A stretch of DNA of 64,000 bases, taken from positions 1 through 64,000 of the forward strand of contig NZ_JAQBOW010000154.1 of the NCBI RefSeq assembly GCF_028287845.1, read 5' to 3'. This DNA is from Mucilaginibacter sp. (GTDB taxonomy: Bacteria > Bacteroidota > Bacteroidia > Sphingobacteriales > Sphingobacteriaceae). The first letter of the stretch is position 1. Each line of letters begins with the position of its first letter. The translations under genes and the position numbers were made by a program. The notes under the pieces are model-generated. The model worked only from the letters and a program-made list of their open reading frames with translations, had not been told where the DNA came from and made no database searches. Shown one piece after another: positions 10,293 through 19,380 of this stretch.

Positions 10293-11180
10293 TTATTTAG
10301 CGATGACAAGCGCCTGGCCTATCTTGATGCCATTGTCTTCCATGTTATTTAATGCTTTAAGTTCATCAACAGTTAAGCCAAAACGTTTAGAAATGTTGTA
10401 TAGTGTGTCGCCGGTTTTTATGGTATATAATTTATTGGTTGGTGTGCTTTGCACGAGCGAGTCTTTTATTGACTTCCCTATATTTTGACCAATCTGGGCC
10501 AATACCCTATCTTCCCGCTTAATTTTCTGAATTTCACCTTCGGGGCGGTCATACTGATCTAAATGGTATTTTTCTATAACACCAATTAATAACTGCGGAT
10601 ATTTAGGATTGGTTGCATATCCTGCCTGTTTTAAGCCATTGGCCCAGCCCTGATAATCGTTCTTATCAAGCTCGAACAATGCTGCGTAACGCTTTCTTTT
10701 TAAAAATTCCGAATGGTCCCGGTAAGAATCTTCGGCCTTATCGTATACCCGGAAACAATCGTTCTGCTGGTCATCATCTTTGTAGTAGCTTTTGCCTTTC
10801 CAGTCGCTGGTGCATTTAATGCCAAAATGATTATTGGCAATCCTGGCCAGGTCGCCATTGCCGTAGCCCGATTCAAATAACCCTTGCGCCAGAGTAATAC
10901 TGGCCGGGATGCCATATAAATTCATTTCCTGTATGGCAATGGTTTTAAAGCGATCAATATAAGAAGCTACTGTAAAGGGCACATAATTGGCAATAGCTTC
11001 GCTGCGTGCTTTTTGGATGATCGCATTATTTTTGTGAGCCTCGCTATCAGAAATAATTGGAGCCGGACCGTGGGTAATGCCTTTTTTGTGCACGGAGCAT
11101 GAGCTGAAAAAGACAATAGCAATAAATAAACAAGTTATGTTTTGCCTTAAAGCAAAAGCGGTGAGTTTGGCATGATTCAT
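10293..11180 (-). CDS. Glucosaminidase (peptidoglycan hydrolase) with C-terminal LysM
   Basis: SITLAQGLFESGYGNGDLARIANNHFGIKC; LysM YTIKTGDTLYNISKRFGLTVDELKALN; start set at MNHAKL. Confidence 0.92.
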   Translation of the reverse strand: MNHAKLTAFALRQNITCLFIAIVFFSSCSVHKKGITHGPAPIISDSEAHKNNAIIQKARSEAIANYVPFTVASYIDRFKTIAIQEMNLYGIPASITLAQGLFESGYGNGDLARIANNHFGIKCTSDWKGKSYYKDDDQQNDCFRVYDKAEDSYRDHSEFLKRKRYAALFELDKNDYQGWANGLKQAGYATNPKYPQLLIGVIEKYHLDQYDRPEGEIQKIKREDRVLAQIGQNIGKSIKDSLVQSTPTNKLYTIKTGDTLYNISKRFGLTVDELKALNNMEDNGIKIGQALVIAK

Positions 11181-11208
11181 TGTGCCAAAATAAGTTTTAT
11201 TACTGTAA

Positions 11209-11751
11209 TTATGGATTGGTTGAATTGTTTTGTGCCATTTGTGGTTTATCATCCGGCATTTGGTCCAGGTCATTTAACTGGTATTTACGGATGATGGCCA
11301 GTACCTGTGATCCCCATTTTTTGCTGCTGGCATAGCCACTGCGCTGAATACTTTTTACCCATTTTTCATAATCACATAGCGTAAGATCAGACGCAAGGCG
11401 ACCCAATTGTTGGCGCTGGGTGATAATTCGGGCAAAATCATCAAAAGAGTCTAATATTGAATCGTATTTTTTATAGGCAGAGTGTACCTTCTTTTTATGA
11501 TTATAAAACACGGCACCACCGCCGCCTTTTACTCCAAATTGATTATTTAAATTTTGAGCGATGGCGCTGTTGCCGCAGCCCGATTCATGCATGGCTATCC
11601 CTAATATAATGCTGGCGGGTATGCCTGTTTCGTGCATAATGGCTATAGCATTGTTTTTGAATTGCTCAATATAACTTAATGAAGTGTTTTTTTGGGCGAA
11701 TGCGCCGAAAGATGATATCAGTAGCGTGATAATCAGTAAGGTTTTCTTCAT
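11209..11751 (-). CDS. Glucosaminidase domain protein, second paralog
   Basis: ASIILGIAMHESGCGNSAIAQNLNNQFGVKG; tandem with the LysM paralog. Confidence 0.88.
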   Translation of the reverse strand: MKKTLLIITLLISSFGAFAQKNTSLSYIEQFKNNAIAIMHETGIPASIILGIAMHESGCGNSAIAQNLNNQFGVKGGGGAVFYNHKKKVHSAYKKYDSILDSFDDFARIITQRQQLGRLASDLTLCDYEKWVKSIQRSGYASSKKWGSQVLAIIRKYQLNDLDQMPDDKPQMAQNNSTNP

Positions 11752-11753
11752 AA

Positions 11754-12392
11754 TTATTTTTTTTGGATGAGCAAAAGGCCGTCCCGCACAGGTAGTATCA
11801 GTTTTTCAACCCTTGTGTCGGCAGCGATCTGGTCATTTAGCTTGCGGATGTTTACGGTATCGGCGTCATTTTCGTTGCCATATACCTTCCCTTTCCACAA
11901 AACATTATCAATTATTATTAATCCTCCGGATCTGACTTTGTTAAGTACTAACTCAAAGTAAAGTAAATTATTCTTTTTATCCGCATCTATAAACACCATA
12001 TCGAAGCTTTTTTCGTCTAAATCGGCTATTACCAACTCTGCAGCGCCAAAATGAAGTCTGATCTTTTTTTCCACATTTGTTAGTGAAAAGTGTGTTTTAA
12101 GCATTTCTTCCATTTCGCGGTTAACCTCAATGGTGTGGATTATGCCGTCTTCGGCAAGGCCCTCCGCCAGGCAAATTGTAGCATAGCCGGTAAAAGTTCC
12201 AATCTCCAGGATGCGTTTGGGCTGCATCATTTTGCTTAACATGCTCAACACCCTGCCCTGGTAATGGCCAGATAGCATATTAGGCTTTAGCACCTTCAAA
12301 TAGGTTTCCCTATTTATAAATTTCAGGGCCTCCGGTTCGGGCTCGCAATGGTTATCTAAGTATGTTTGCAGGTCGTCGTCAAGGATTTCCAT
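11754..12392 (-). CDS. O-methyltransferase family 3 (SAM-dependent)
   Basis: ILEIGTFTGYATICLAEGL, FDMVFIDADKKNNLLYFE, GGLIIIDNVLWKGKV. Confidence 0.95.
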   Translation of the reverse strand: MEILDDDLQTYLDNHCEPEPEALKFINRETYLKVLKPNMLSGHYQGRVLSMLSKMMQPKRILEIGTFTGYATICLAEGLAEDGIIHTIEVNREMEEMLKTHFSLTNVEKKIRLHFGAAELVIADLDEKSFDMVFIDADKKNNLLYFELVLNKVRSGGLIIIDNVLWKGKVYGNENDADTVNIRKLNDQIAADTRVEKLILPVRDGLLLIQKK

Positions 12393-12427
12393 GGGGCAAA
12401 GGTAAGGAATTTGAAATTAATGGGTTT

Positions 12428-12448
12428 TGAACCATGATTTATAGGATT
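12428..12448 (+). repeat. Left 21-bp inverted repeat of the GxxExxY cassette
   Basis: TGAACCATGATTTATAGGATT, perfect reverse complement of 12871-12891. Confidence 0.95.
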
Positions 12449-12472
12449 GGCAGATTGCCTTGATTTATGGCG

Positions 12473-12868
12473 TTAAAGGATCTTATTATTATGGACTCGT
12501 TTAAATTGTAAACTTTTTGCGCCAAAGTTTATAAGCAACCCTATCTCCATTTTATACGCTTCAACATAGTTCATTGCTTGTGCCAGGTGAACGTCTTCTA
12601 AATTTATTATTGCTTTTAATTCTACCATTATCACATCTTCTACAAAGAAATCAACCCGCCTTGTTCCCACATCTATACCGTCGTAATATATTGGCATTTC
12701 TAACTCCCTTGCAAAACCCAATCCTTGTTTTTGCATTTCAATCGCAAGACATCTTTGGTAAATCACTTCCTGGAAACCATTACCTAATAAACTATGAACT
12801 TTCATAGCACACCCAATTATTTTCTCTGTTAACTCTTTATGCTTCATATTAATAATCACGGAAATCAA
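12473..12868 (-). CDS. GxxExxY family protein (PD-(D/E)XK nuclease superfamily)
   Basis: LGNGFQEVIYQ (GxxExxY) and RVDFFVEDVIMVELKA (D...ExK). Confidence 0.93.
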   Translation of the reverse strand: MISVIINMKHKELTEKIIGCAMKVHSLLGNGFQEVIYQRCLAIEMQKQGLGFARELEMPIYYDGIDVGTRRVDFFVEDVIMVELKAIINLEDVHLAQAMNYVEAYKMEIGLLINFGAKSLQFKRVHNNKIL

Positions 12869-12870
12869 AA

Positions 12871-12891
12871 AATCCTATAAATCATGGTTCA
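12871..12891 (-). repeat. Right 21-bp inverted repeat of the GxxExxY cassette
   Basis: AATCCTATAAATCATGGTTCA; ends 5 bp before the ruvX stop-codon end. Confidence 0.95.
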
Positions 12892-12896
12892 GAAAA

Positions 12897-13307
12897 TTAA
12901 CGCGTCTTTTCCATCCAGCTCTGCAACAAAATCACCGCCGAAATATTATCAACCAGCTCCTTATTTTGCCTTGCTTTTTTACCCATTCCACTTTGCGCGA
13001 TAACCGCCGACGCCATTTTTGAGGTAAAGCGCTCGTCCAGCATTTCAACAGGTATTTCAGGAAAAGTTTTTTTAAGCAGGTTAACAAACCCCTTAACATG
13101 CGGGGCCGATTGCGATGGCGTATTATCCATTTGCTTTGGTTCGCCCACAATAAAGCGCTCCACCTGTTCGGTCTGCAGATATGTTTTTAAAAAATCCGTT
13201 ATTTTATTGGGATGGATGGTGTCTAAGCCGGTCGCTATTATCTGCAATGGGTCGGTAACCGCAATGCCTATTCGCTTGGTACCGTAATCGAAGGCCATTA
13301 TTCTCAT
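12897..13307 (-). CDS. ruvX: Putative Holliday junction resolvase, YqgF/RuvX family
   Basis: MRIMAFDYGTKRIGIAVTDPLQIIATGL; LDERFTSKMA. Confidence 0.95.
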   Translation of the reverse strand: MRIMAFDYGTKRIGIAVTDPLQIIATGLDTIHPNKITDFLKTYLQTEQVERFIVGEPKQMDNTPSQSAPHVKGFVNLLKKTFPEIPVEMLDERFTSKMASAVIAQSGMGKKARQNKELVDNISAVILLQSWMEKTR

Positions 13308-13317
13308 GGCCGGGTAA

Positions 13318-13425
13318 AGATTAAAGATTGAAGATTAAAAATTGGGCCTATCATTTAGCAAATATAGCTTATTGGCATTGTTTGTTGACAAACCCAACTA
13401 ATCTTTAACCTTCAATCTTTAATCT
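13318..13425. repeat. Imperfect palindromic unit (22-bp arms, one mismatch) between ruvX and holB
   Basis: AGATTAAAGATTGAAGATTAAA at 13318-13339 versus reverse complement of 13404-13425. Confidence 0.8.
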
Positions 13426-13456
13426 CTAAAATAAACTTTCACATCTAATTATTACC

Positions 13457-14611
13457 TTGCACCAAATGCAGTTTAAACGTATAGCAGGGCAGGCGGCAAT
13501 CAAGCAGCGGTTAATCAATTCGGTAAAAGAAAACCGGGTTAGTCATGCGCAATTGTTTTTGGGGCCTGAGGGATCTGGAAGTTTGGCCCTGGCTGTCGCA
13601 TATGCGCAGTACTTATCCTGTTTAGATAAACAGGCCGATGATTCCTGCGGCGAATGTTCATCCTGCCGCAAGTATCAAAAACTAATGCACCCTGATCTGC
13701 ATTTCTCTTATCCATTTTTTGCCAAGCATAAAGATGATACGGCGCTTACTTTTATTGAGCAATGGCGCGATGCGTTTACAGCATCGCCTTATTTAAACCT
13801 GGATGTATGGCGCGGATATTTAGATGCCGAGAATAAGCAAGCCAACATTAACATAGCCGAGTGTCACCAGATCATAAAAAAATTAAGTTTTAAGCCTTTC
13901 GAATCAGATTATAAGATCCTTATTTTATGGCTGCCTGAGTTTTTAGATAAAGAAGGCAATGCCCTGCTTAAAATTATTGAAGAGCCCCAGCCAAATACTT
14001 TATTTTTATTAGTAGCGCAAAACCAGGACCAGATATTAAATACCATCCTGTCTCGTACGCAGCTGATAAAAATACCGGCGTTAAATTATGATGATATTAA
14101 GGCCGAATTAATAACCCATCATCACCAAACAGAACATGCCGCTGCCGAAATTGCCTATTTAAGCAATGGTAATTTAACCGACGCGCTTATTATGCTGCAA
14201 CAGGAAAATAAAAGTTACCATACGCTGTTTGTGCAGTGGCTGCGCTTTTGTTTTGCCAATAAGGGTATAGAGATAGTTGGTTTTGTGGATCAGCTGTCAA
14301 AAATGGGGCGCGAAAATCAAAAGAATTTTTTACGTTATGGCATCAGCTTTATAAGGGAATGCTGTTTGCTGATAGCCGGTGCCGGCGAATTGGTACATTT
14401 ACCTTCGGCAGAACTGGAGACCGCGCAAAAAATGGCAGCCATCATGAATATTTCCATGAACCAGGCCATTATTGCCGAGCTGGAAAAGGCACATTATCAC
14501 GTAGAAAGAAATGCAAACCCTAAAATTTTATTTTTAGATGTATCTTTACGGCTAATAAGTTTTTTAAAACTTAAATCAAGCCCGCAAGGGAATCAATATA
14601 TAGAGAATTAA
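13457..14611 (+). CDS. holB: DNA polymerase III subunit delta' (HolB-like)
   Basis: SHAQLFLGPEGSGSLALAVAYAQYLSC, zinc-type CGECSSC, DKEGNALLKIIEEPQPNTLFLLVA. Confidence 0.9.
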   Translation: MHQMQFKRIAGQAAIKQRLINSVKENRVSHAQLFLGPEGSGSLALAVAYAQYLSCLDKQADDSCGECSSCRKYQKLMHPDLHFSYPFFAKHKDDTALTFIEQWRDAFTASPYLNLDVWRGYLDAENKQANINIAECHQIIKKLSFKPFESDYKILILWLPEFLDKEGNALLKIIEEPQPNTLFLLVAQNQDQILNTILSRTQLIKIPALNYDDIKAELITHHHQTEHAAAEIAYLSNGNLTDALIMLQQENKSYHTLFVQWLRFCFANKGIEIVGFVDQLSKMGRENQKNFLRYGISFIRECCLLIAGAGELVHLPSAELETAQKMAAIMNISMNQAIIAELEKAHYHVERNANPKILFLDVSLRLISFLKLKSSPQGNQYIEN

Positions 14612-14613
14612 TT

Positions 14614-15996
14614 ATGGGATGTGGAAGTTGCTCAACCGGGGGCGGATGCTCGCCGGCAGGCTGCAAAAGTAATGGCTCTTGCCTAACTGGCGGATGCAGT
14701 AAATTAGATGTTTACGACTGGCTGTCGCAGATGGATATGCCGGTTAATTATAAGCCATTTCAAATTGTAGAGATAAAGTTTAAAGGCTCACGAAAAGAGT
14801 TTTATTTAAATAACGATAATGTTTATTTGGAGAATGGCGACCTGGTGGTTGTTGAAGCTGCCACCGGTGGGTATGATATTGGCCATGTATCTATAACCGG
14901 CGAGCTGGTTAGGATGCAAATGGTTAAGCGCAGGGTTAAAGAAGAGGATGTTTTAAAGAAGATATATCGCCGCGCTACACCTGCCGATGTTGATAAATGG
15001 AAAGCCGCAAAAGATATGGAATGGGAAACCATGCATAGTGCGCGCAAGCTGGCTCTTAGCCTTAACCTGTCTATGAAGTTAAGTGACGTGGATTACCAGG
15101 CCGATAAAACAAAAGCTACTTTTTATTATACTGCAGAGGGCAGGGTTGATTTTCGTGAGCTGATCAAGAAAATGGCCGAGACCTTCCGTATCCGTATAGA
15201 AATGCGCCAGATAGGCATGCGCCAGGAAGCAAGCCGCTTAGGCGGTATTGGCTCTTGCGGCCGCGAATTATGTTGCTCTACCTGGTTAACAGATTTTAAA
15301 ACCGTTTCTACCTCTGCGGCACGTTATCAAAATTTATCGTTGAATACTTTGAAACTGGCCGGGCAATGCGGTAAGTTAAAGTGCTGCTTAAATTATGAGC
15401 TGGATACGTACATGGATGCATTAAAGCATATCCCTGATAATGTAAACTACCTAAAGACCTTAAAAGGAGATGCCCGTCTGCAAAAAACTGACATCTTTAA
15501 AAAACAGATGTGGTTCAGTTATCCGCGCGAAGAATCATGGATAGCGGTGCCTATTCGCCGCGTTAAAGAAATTCAGCAAATGAACAAGGATGGCGTATTG
15601 CCAGACGATCTGCTGGTATTTGTTGAGGTGGAAACCGAACCGGTAAAAGCCCTTGATTACGAAAATGTTGTTGGTCAGGATAGCCTTACACGCTTGGATG
15701 AACGCAACCGAAACAACAATAAAAAGAAAAATAAGAACCGCAATAAAAACAAACCCAACCCCAGTGGACAACCGCGCCCGGCTAATGCTGCCGGACAGCC
15801 AACCCCCAATGGACAACCGCGCCCGACCAATGTTGCTGAACAGCCCGCACCGGGCGGACAGGTAAACCCGCAGAGGCCAAAACCGGAAGGCGGCAACAAT
15901 AATCCAAACAGGAACAGAAAACGGCCAAATAAAAACAGGAATAACTCCAACCGCCCCAATGGAAACACCGGTGGAAACGAATCGCCAAAACAGTAA
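14614..15996 (+). CDS. PSP1 domain / RicT family protein with Cys-rich N-terminus and low-complexity C-terminus
   Basis: RIEMRQIGMRQEASRLGGIGSCGRELCCSTWL, LAGQCGKLKCCLNYE. Confidence 0.93.
   Translation: MGCGSCSTGGGCSPAGCKSNGSCLTGGCSKLDVYDWLSQMDMPVNYKPFQIVEIKFKGSRKEFYLNNDNVYLENGDLVVVEAATGGYDIGHVSITGELVRMQMVKRRVKEEDVLKKIYRRATPADVDKWKAAKDMEWETMHSARKLALSLNLSMKLSDVDYQADKTKATFYYTAEGRVDFRELIKKMAETFRIRIEMRQIGMRQEASRLGGIGSCGRELCCSTWLTDFKTVSTSAARYQNLSLNTLKLAGQCGKLKCCLNYELDTYMDALKHIPDNVNYLKTLKGDARLQKTDIFKKQMWFSYPREESWIAVPIRRVKEIQQMNKDGVLPDDLLVFVEVETEPVKALDYENVVGQDSLTRLDERNRNNNKKKNKNRNKNKPNPSGQPRPANAAGQPTPNGQPRPTNVAEQPAPGGQVNPQRPKPEGGNNNPNRNRKRPNKNRNNSNRPNGNTGGNESPKQ
15766..15855 (+). repeat. 45-bp (15-aa) tandem repeat in the RicT C-terminal tail
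   Basis: ggacaaccgcgcccg at 15766 recurs at 15811; protein GQPRPANAAGQPTPN/GQPRPTNVAEQPAPG. Confidence 0.85.
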
Positions 15997-15999
15997 GCA

Positions 16000-16482
16000 A
16001 TGAAAAGTGCTTTTAAATATATATTCCCCGCCATGACGGCTTTTATATTGTTGTCATGGACGGGTTGTACAGACCCTAATGCAATTGTCGATCAAAATAT
16101 AGAGATCGTTAATAATAACTGGGCCTACTCTAATAAAATAAAGTATGCCGTTAAGATTGATAACGAGCAAACTCCTTATAATCTTTACCTAAACTTGCGG
16201 GTAACCGGCGACTATAAGTATTCTAACTTATTTGTGCTGATCTATCAAACCAATCCGGATAAAAAAGCAACCGGTACCCGGTATGAGTTTAAGCTGGCAA
16301 ATCCTGATGGGGAGTGGCTGGGACAGGGCTCTGGTAATTTATATAGCTACCAGATACCATTTCGTTTAAACTATAAATTTCCGGCCAAAGGTGTTTATAC
16401 CATTCAAATAGAACAAAACATGCGCGATAACCCCCTGCATGAGGTAAGTGATATTGGCCTGCGTGTAGAAAAAGCACAATAA
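16000..16482 (+). CDS. gldH: Gliding motility lipoprotein GldH-like
   Basis: Lipobox-like LLSWTGC, position after holB-ricT, typical GldH features (NIEIVNNNWAYSNKIKYAVKI...RTDNPLHE-like). Confidence 0.8.
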   Translation: MKSAFKYIFPAMTAFILLSWTGCTDPNAIVDQNIEIVNNNWAYSNKIKYAVKIDNEQTPYNLYLNLRVTGDYKYSNLFVLIYQTNPDKKATGTRYEFKLANPDGEWLGQGSGNLYSYQIPFRLNYKFPAKGVYTIQIEQNMRDNPLHEVSDIGLRVEKAQ

Positions 16483-16548
16483 TTTTACAAACTGATTTCG
16501 CGCTAATTTCGCGGGCTTGTCGTTATTCTAACCAGAGTCATCATAGTT

Positions 16549-16803
16549 ATGAAAAAATTATCTTTAATCTTAGTTTTAGTCGCTGCCGCTACTTTATTTG
16601 CCTGCAATAGCACCCACAATAAAACCGGTAGCCCTGCGCGTGATTCGAGCGTGAGTCATGATAATTCCGGCCTGGATACGGCATTTGGTGCCGGGGTACC
16701 AGAGGCAGAATCAACCAGCGGAACAGATACCAGTACTACCGGGCAAGTAACGGACGACCCTACGGCCGATACAGCGCGGGCAAAACCTAAAAAACATCAT
16801 TAA
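16549..16803 (+). CDS. Small Ser/Thr/Asp-rich lipoprotein, hypothetical
   Basis: Signal and lipobox MKKLSLILVLVAAATLFAC. Confidence 0.65.
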   Translation: MKKLSLILVLVAAATLFACNSTHNKTGSPARDSSVSHDNSGLDTAFGAGVPEAESTSGTDTSTTGQVTDDPTADTARAKPKKHH

Positions 16804-16858
16804 TTTATTACCATAACTAATTTTTCTTTACTTTCGTTTTGCTAATATTTTTATCAAA

Positions 16859-18232
16859 ATGATTGTTGCCGCTTTAGTTGCCTCCCTTGTAATTCTTATA
16901 ATTTCTATTTTGCTTTTTTTAAAGCGGCCAACTACTACCGATGGTATTTCGGCAGATGAGTTTGCGCGTTTAAAAAATGAAAATACAACGCTTAGTATAT
17001 CTTTAGCCAAAGCCGAAGAACGCGCGCTGGGCCTGGGTTTGGAGCGCGATAAAGCCGATAAACAATTACAGGACGAACGCGAACGATACGATACTGCCAT
17101 AACCGCATTAAACCAGGAATTGCTAGCCGAAAAGAATCGAATGGCTAAAGCCGAAGAATCATTTAAAGCACAGCGCGAACGTTTAGGCGAACAGGAAAAA
17201 AGTATACAGGATATTCAGCAAAAGTTTCAAAAAGAATTTGAGAACGTTGCGGAGAAATTGCTTAAAGAAAAATCGAAAGAGTTTATTGATGTTAACCGTA
17301 CCAATTTAGATATTATTCTTAATCCGCTTAAAGAAAATCTGAAAGCATTTGAGGATAAAGTAGATAAGGTATATAATATGGAGGCTGCCGAACGCAATAC
17401 AATGAAAGGGGTAATTACCCAGCTAATGGAGTTGAACAAACAAATTAGTGACGAGGCGCAAAACCTAACCAAAGCCCTGAAAGGCGATAACAAAAAGCAA
17501 GGTAACTGGGGCGAGGTTATATTAGAGCGTGTTTTAGAGCGTTCGGGCTTAGTTAAAGACCAGGAGTACCGACTGCAAGCCAGTTTAGTCGGTATAGATG
17601 GCACCCGCCTGCAACCCGATGTGATAATTGATCTGCCGGATGAAAAACACCTGATCATTGATTCGAAAGTTTCCCTGATAGCTTATGAACGCCTGGTTAA
17701 TTGCGAAACAGAAGATGACCGCAAGCTATTCTCTAAAGCACATGTGGAATCAATAAGAAGCCACGTACATGGTCTATCATCAAAAAACTATCATGATCTG
17801 TACCAGATCAACTCGCCGGATTTTGTGTTGCTGTTTATACCGATTGAATCTTCGTTCAGCTTCGCGGTACAGATAGATTCTGAACTGTTTAGCGATGCCT
17901 GGGACAAGCGGGTGGTTATTGTGAGCCCGTCAACCTTGCTGGCTACGCTGCGGACCATCGCCAGTATCTGGAAACAAGAGCGTCAAAACCGCAACGTGCT
18001 TGAAATTGCCCGCCTGAGCGGCGCCATGTATGATAAGTTTGTAGGCTTTGTTAATGACATGGAAGGCATCGGTAAAAATATTAAGCTGAGCCAAAACGCT
18101 TATGATAATGCAATTAGCAAACTAACAGAGGGCAATGGTAACCTTACCAAAACTGCCGAGAAAATTAAAAGTTTAGGCGCTAAAGCCAATAAGCAATTGG
18201 ATCAGAAATATATTGAGATTGATGAACAATGA
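16859..18232 (+). CDS. rmuC: DNA recombination protein RmuC
   Basis: GNWGEVILERVLERSGL, LQPDVIIDLPDEKHLIIDSKVSLIAYERL, long coiled coil. Confidence 0.95.
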   Translation: MIVAALVASLVILIISILLFLKRPTTTDGISADEFARLKNENTTLSISLAKAEERALGLGLERDKADKQLQDERERYDTAITALNQELLAEKNRMAKAEESFKAQRERLGEQEKSIQDIQQKFQKEFENVAEKLLKEKSKEFIDVNRTNLDIILNPLKENLKAFEDKVDKVYNMEAAERNTMKGVITQLMELNKQISDEAQNLTKALKGDNKKQGNWGEVILERVLERSGLVKDQEYRLQASLVGIDGTRLQPDVIIDLPDEKHLIIDSKVSLIAYERLVNCETEDDRKLFSKAHVESIRSHVHGLSSKNYHDLYQINSPDFVLLFIPIESSFSFAVQIDSELFSDAWDKRVVIVSPSTLLATLRTIASIWKQERQNRNVLEIARLSGAMYDKFVGFVNDMEGIGKNIKLSQNAYDNAISKLTEGNGNLTKTAEKIKSLGAKANKQLDQKYIEIDEQ

Positions 18233-18243
18233 CGCTTCTTTTA

Positions 18244-19293
18244 TTATTCTTCCTCTTTACTAAACGCATTCCACCCCTGCGCCTTCAGCGGATGCACATT
18301 ACCGCTCTTCGTTATCAAATTACACCCCGATGCCGGCTCGGTAATATGCCCAATAATGGTAATATCCATTTTAAATTTTATCTTTTCGTAATCGGCTTGT
18401 TTAACGGTGAAAAGCAGCTCATAATCTTCGCCGCCGCTTAGGGCACAAACTGTTGGGTCGAGGTTAAATTCGCGGGCGGTTTCAAACGTCATCGGGTCGA
18501 GCGGTATTTTCTCTTCGTAGATACTGCAGCCTTTTTCGCTTTGCTTGCAGATGTGCATAATCTCTGATGCTAATCCGTCTGATACATCTATCATCGATGT
18601 AGGTTTAACCTCAATTTCTTTTAATAGGTCTATAATATCCCGGCGAGCCTCCGGCTTTAACTGGCGCTCTACAATGTAATCTTTTCCTTCAAGATCGGGC
18701 TGGATATTAGGGTTCTCTAAATAGATCAGCTTTTCGCGCTCTAATAGTTGCAAGCCAACATAAGCTCCGCCCAGATCACCGGATACGCATATCAGATCGC
18801 CTTCCTGCGCGCCGTTGCGGTATACCACATCTTCCGCGTTAGCGTAACCTATCGAGGTTACACTTAATACCAATCCTTGTTTTGATGAAGAAGTATCGCC
18901 ACCAACCAAATCAACACCATATTTTTCGCAGGCTATGTAAATGCCTTCATACAATTCTTCAACCGCCTCTATCGGGAACTTACTCGACATGCCAATAGAT
19001 ACCGTTACCTGTGTGGCAATACCATTCATAGCGTAAATATCACTCAGGTTAACTTGTACGGCTTTATAACCCAGGTGTTTTAACGGCGTATAAGCTAAAT
19101 CAAAATGAATACCTTCCAGCAACATATCGGTAGATACCAACATTCTTTTTCCGCCAAAATCAAGCACCGCTGCATCATCACCAACGCCTTTGATAGTGCT
19201 TTTTTGCACCAACTCAATATTTTTAGTTAAGTGATTTATAAGGCCGAATTCGCCTAAAGCTTCTATATTGGTTTTCTCTTTATTGTCAAACAT
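18244..19293 (-). CDS. thiL: Thiamine-phosphate kinase
   Basis: GVGDDAAVLDFGGKRMLVSTDMLLEGIHFDL, SGDLGGAYVGLQLL, DVSDGLASEI, SGGEDYELLFTV. Confidence 0.95.
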   Translation of the reverse strand: MFDNKEKTNIEALGEFGLINHLTKNIELVQKSTIKGVGDDAAVLDFGGKRMLVSTDMLLEGIHFDLAYTPLKHLGYKAVQVNLSDIYAMNGIATQVTVSIGMSSKFPIEAVEELYEGIYIACEKYGVDLVGGDTSSSKQGLVLSVTSIGYANAEDVVYRNGAQEGDLICVSGDLGGAYVGLQLLEREKLIYLENPNIQPDLEGKDYIVERQLKPEARRDIIDLLKEIEVKPTSMIDVSDGLASEIMHICKQSEKGCSIYEEKIPLDPMTFETAREFNLDPTVCALSGGEDYELLFTVKQADYEKIKFKMDITIIGHITEPASGCNLITKSGNVHPLKAQGWNAFSKEEE

Positions 19294-19380
19294 ATATGAT
19301 AGATTGCACTGATCTTTTAATTGATTACAATGGTTTTTTAAATCGTATTTAATTACTAAACGTGTTTACTATTATTTTTT

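Noticed and set aside
15675-16034. 119-aa Leu/Phe-rich - strand ORF
   Set aside because: Antisense to the low-complexity tail of the RicT-like gene; artefact of repeats.
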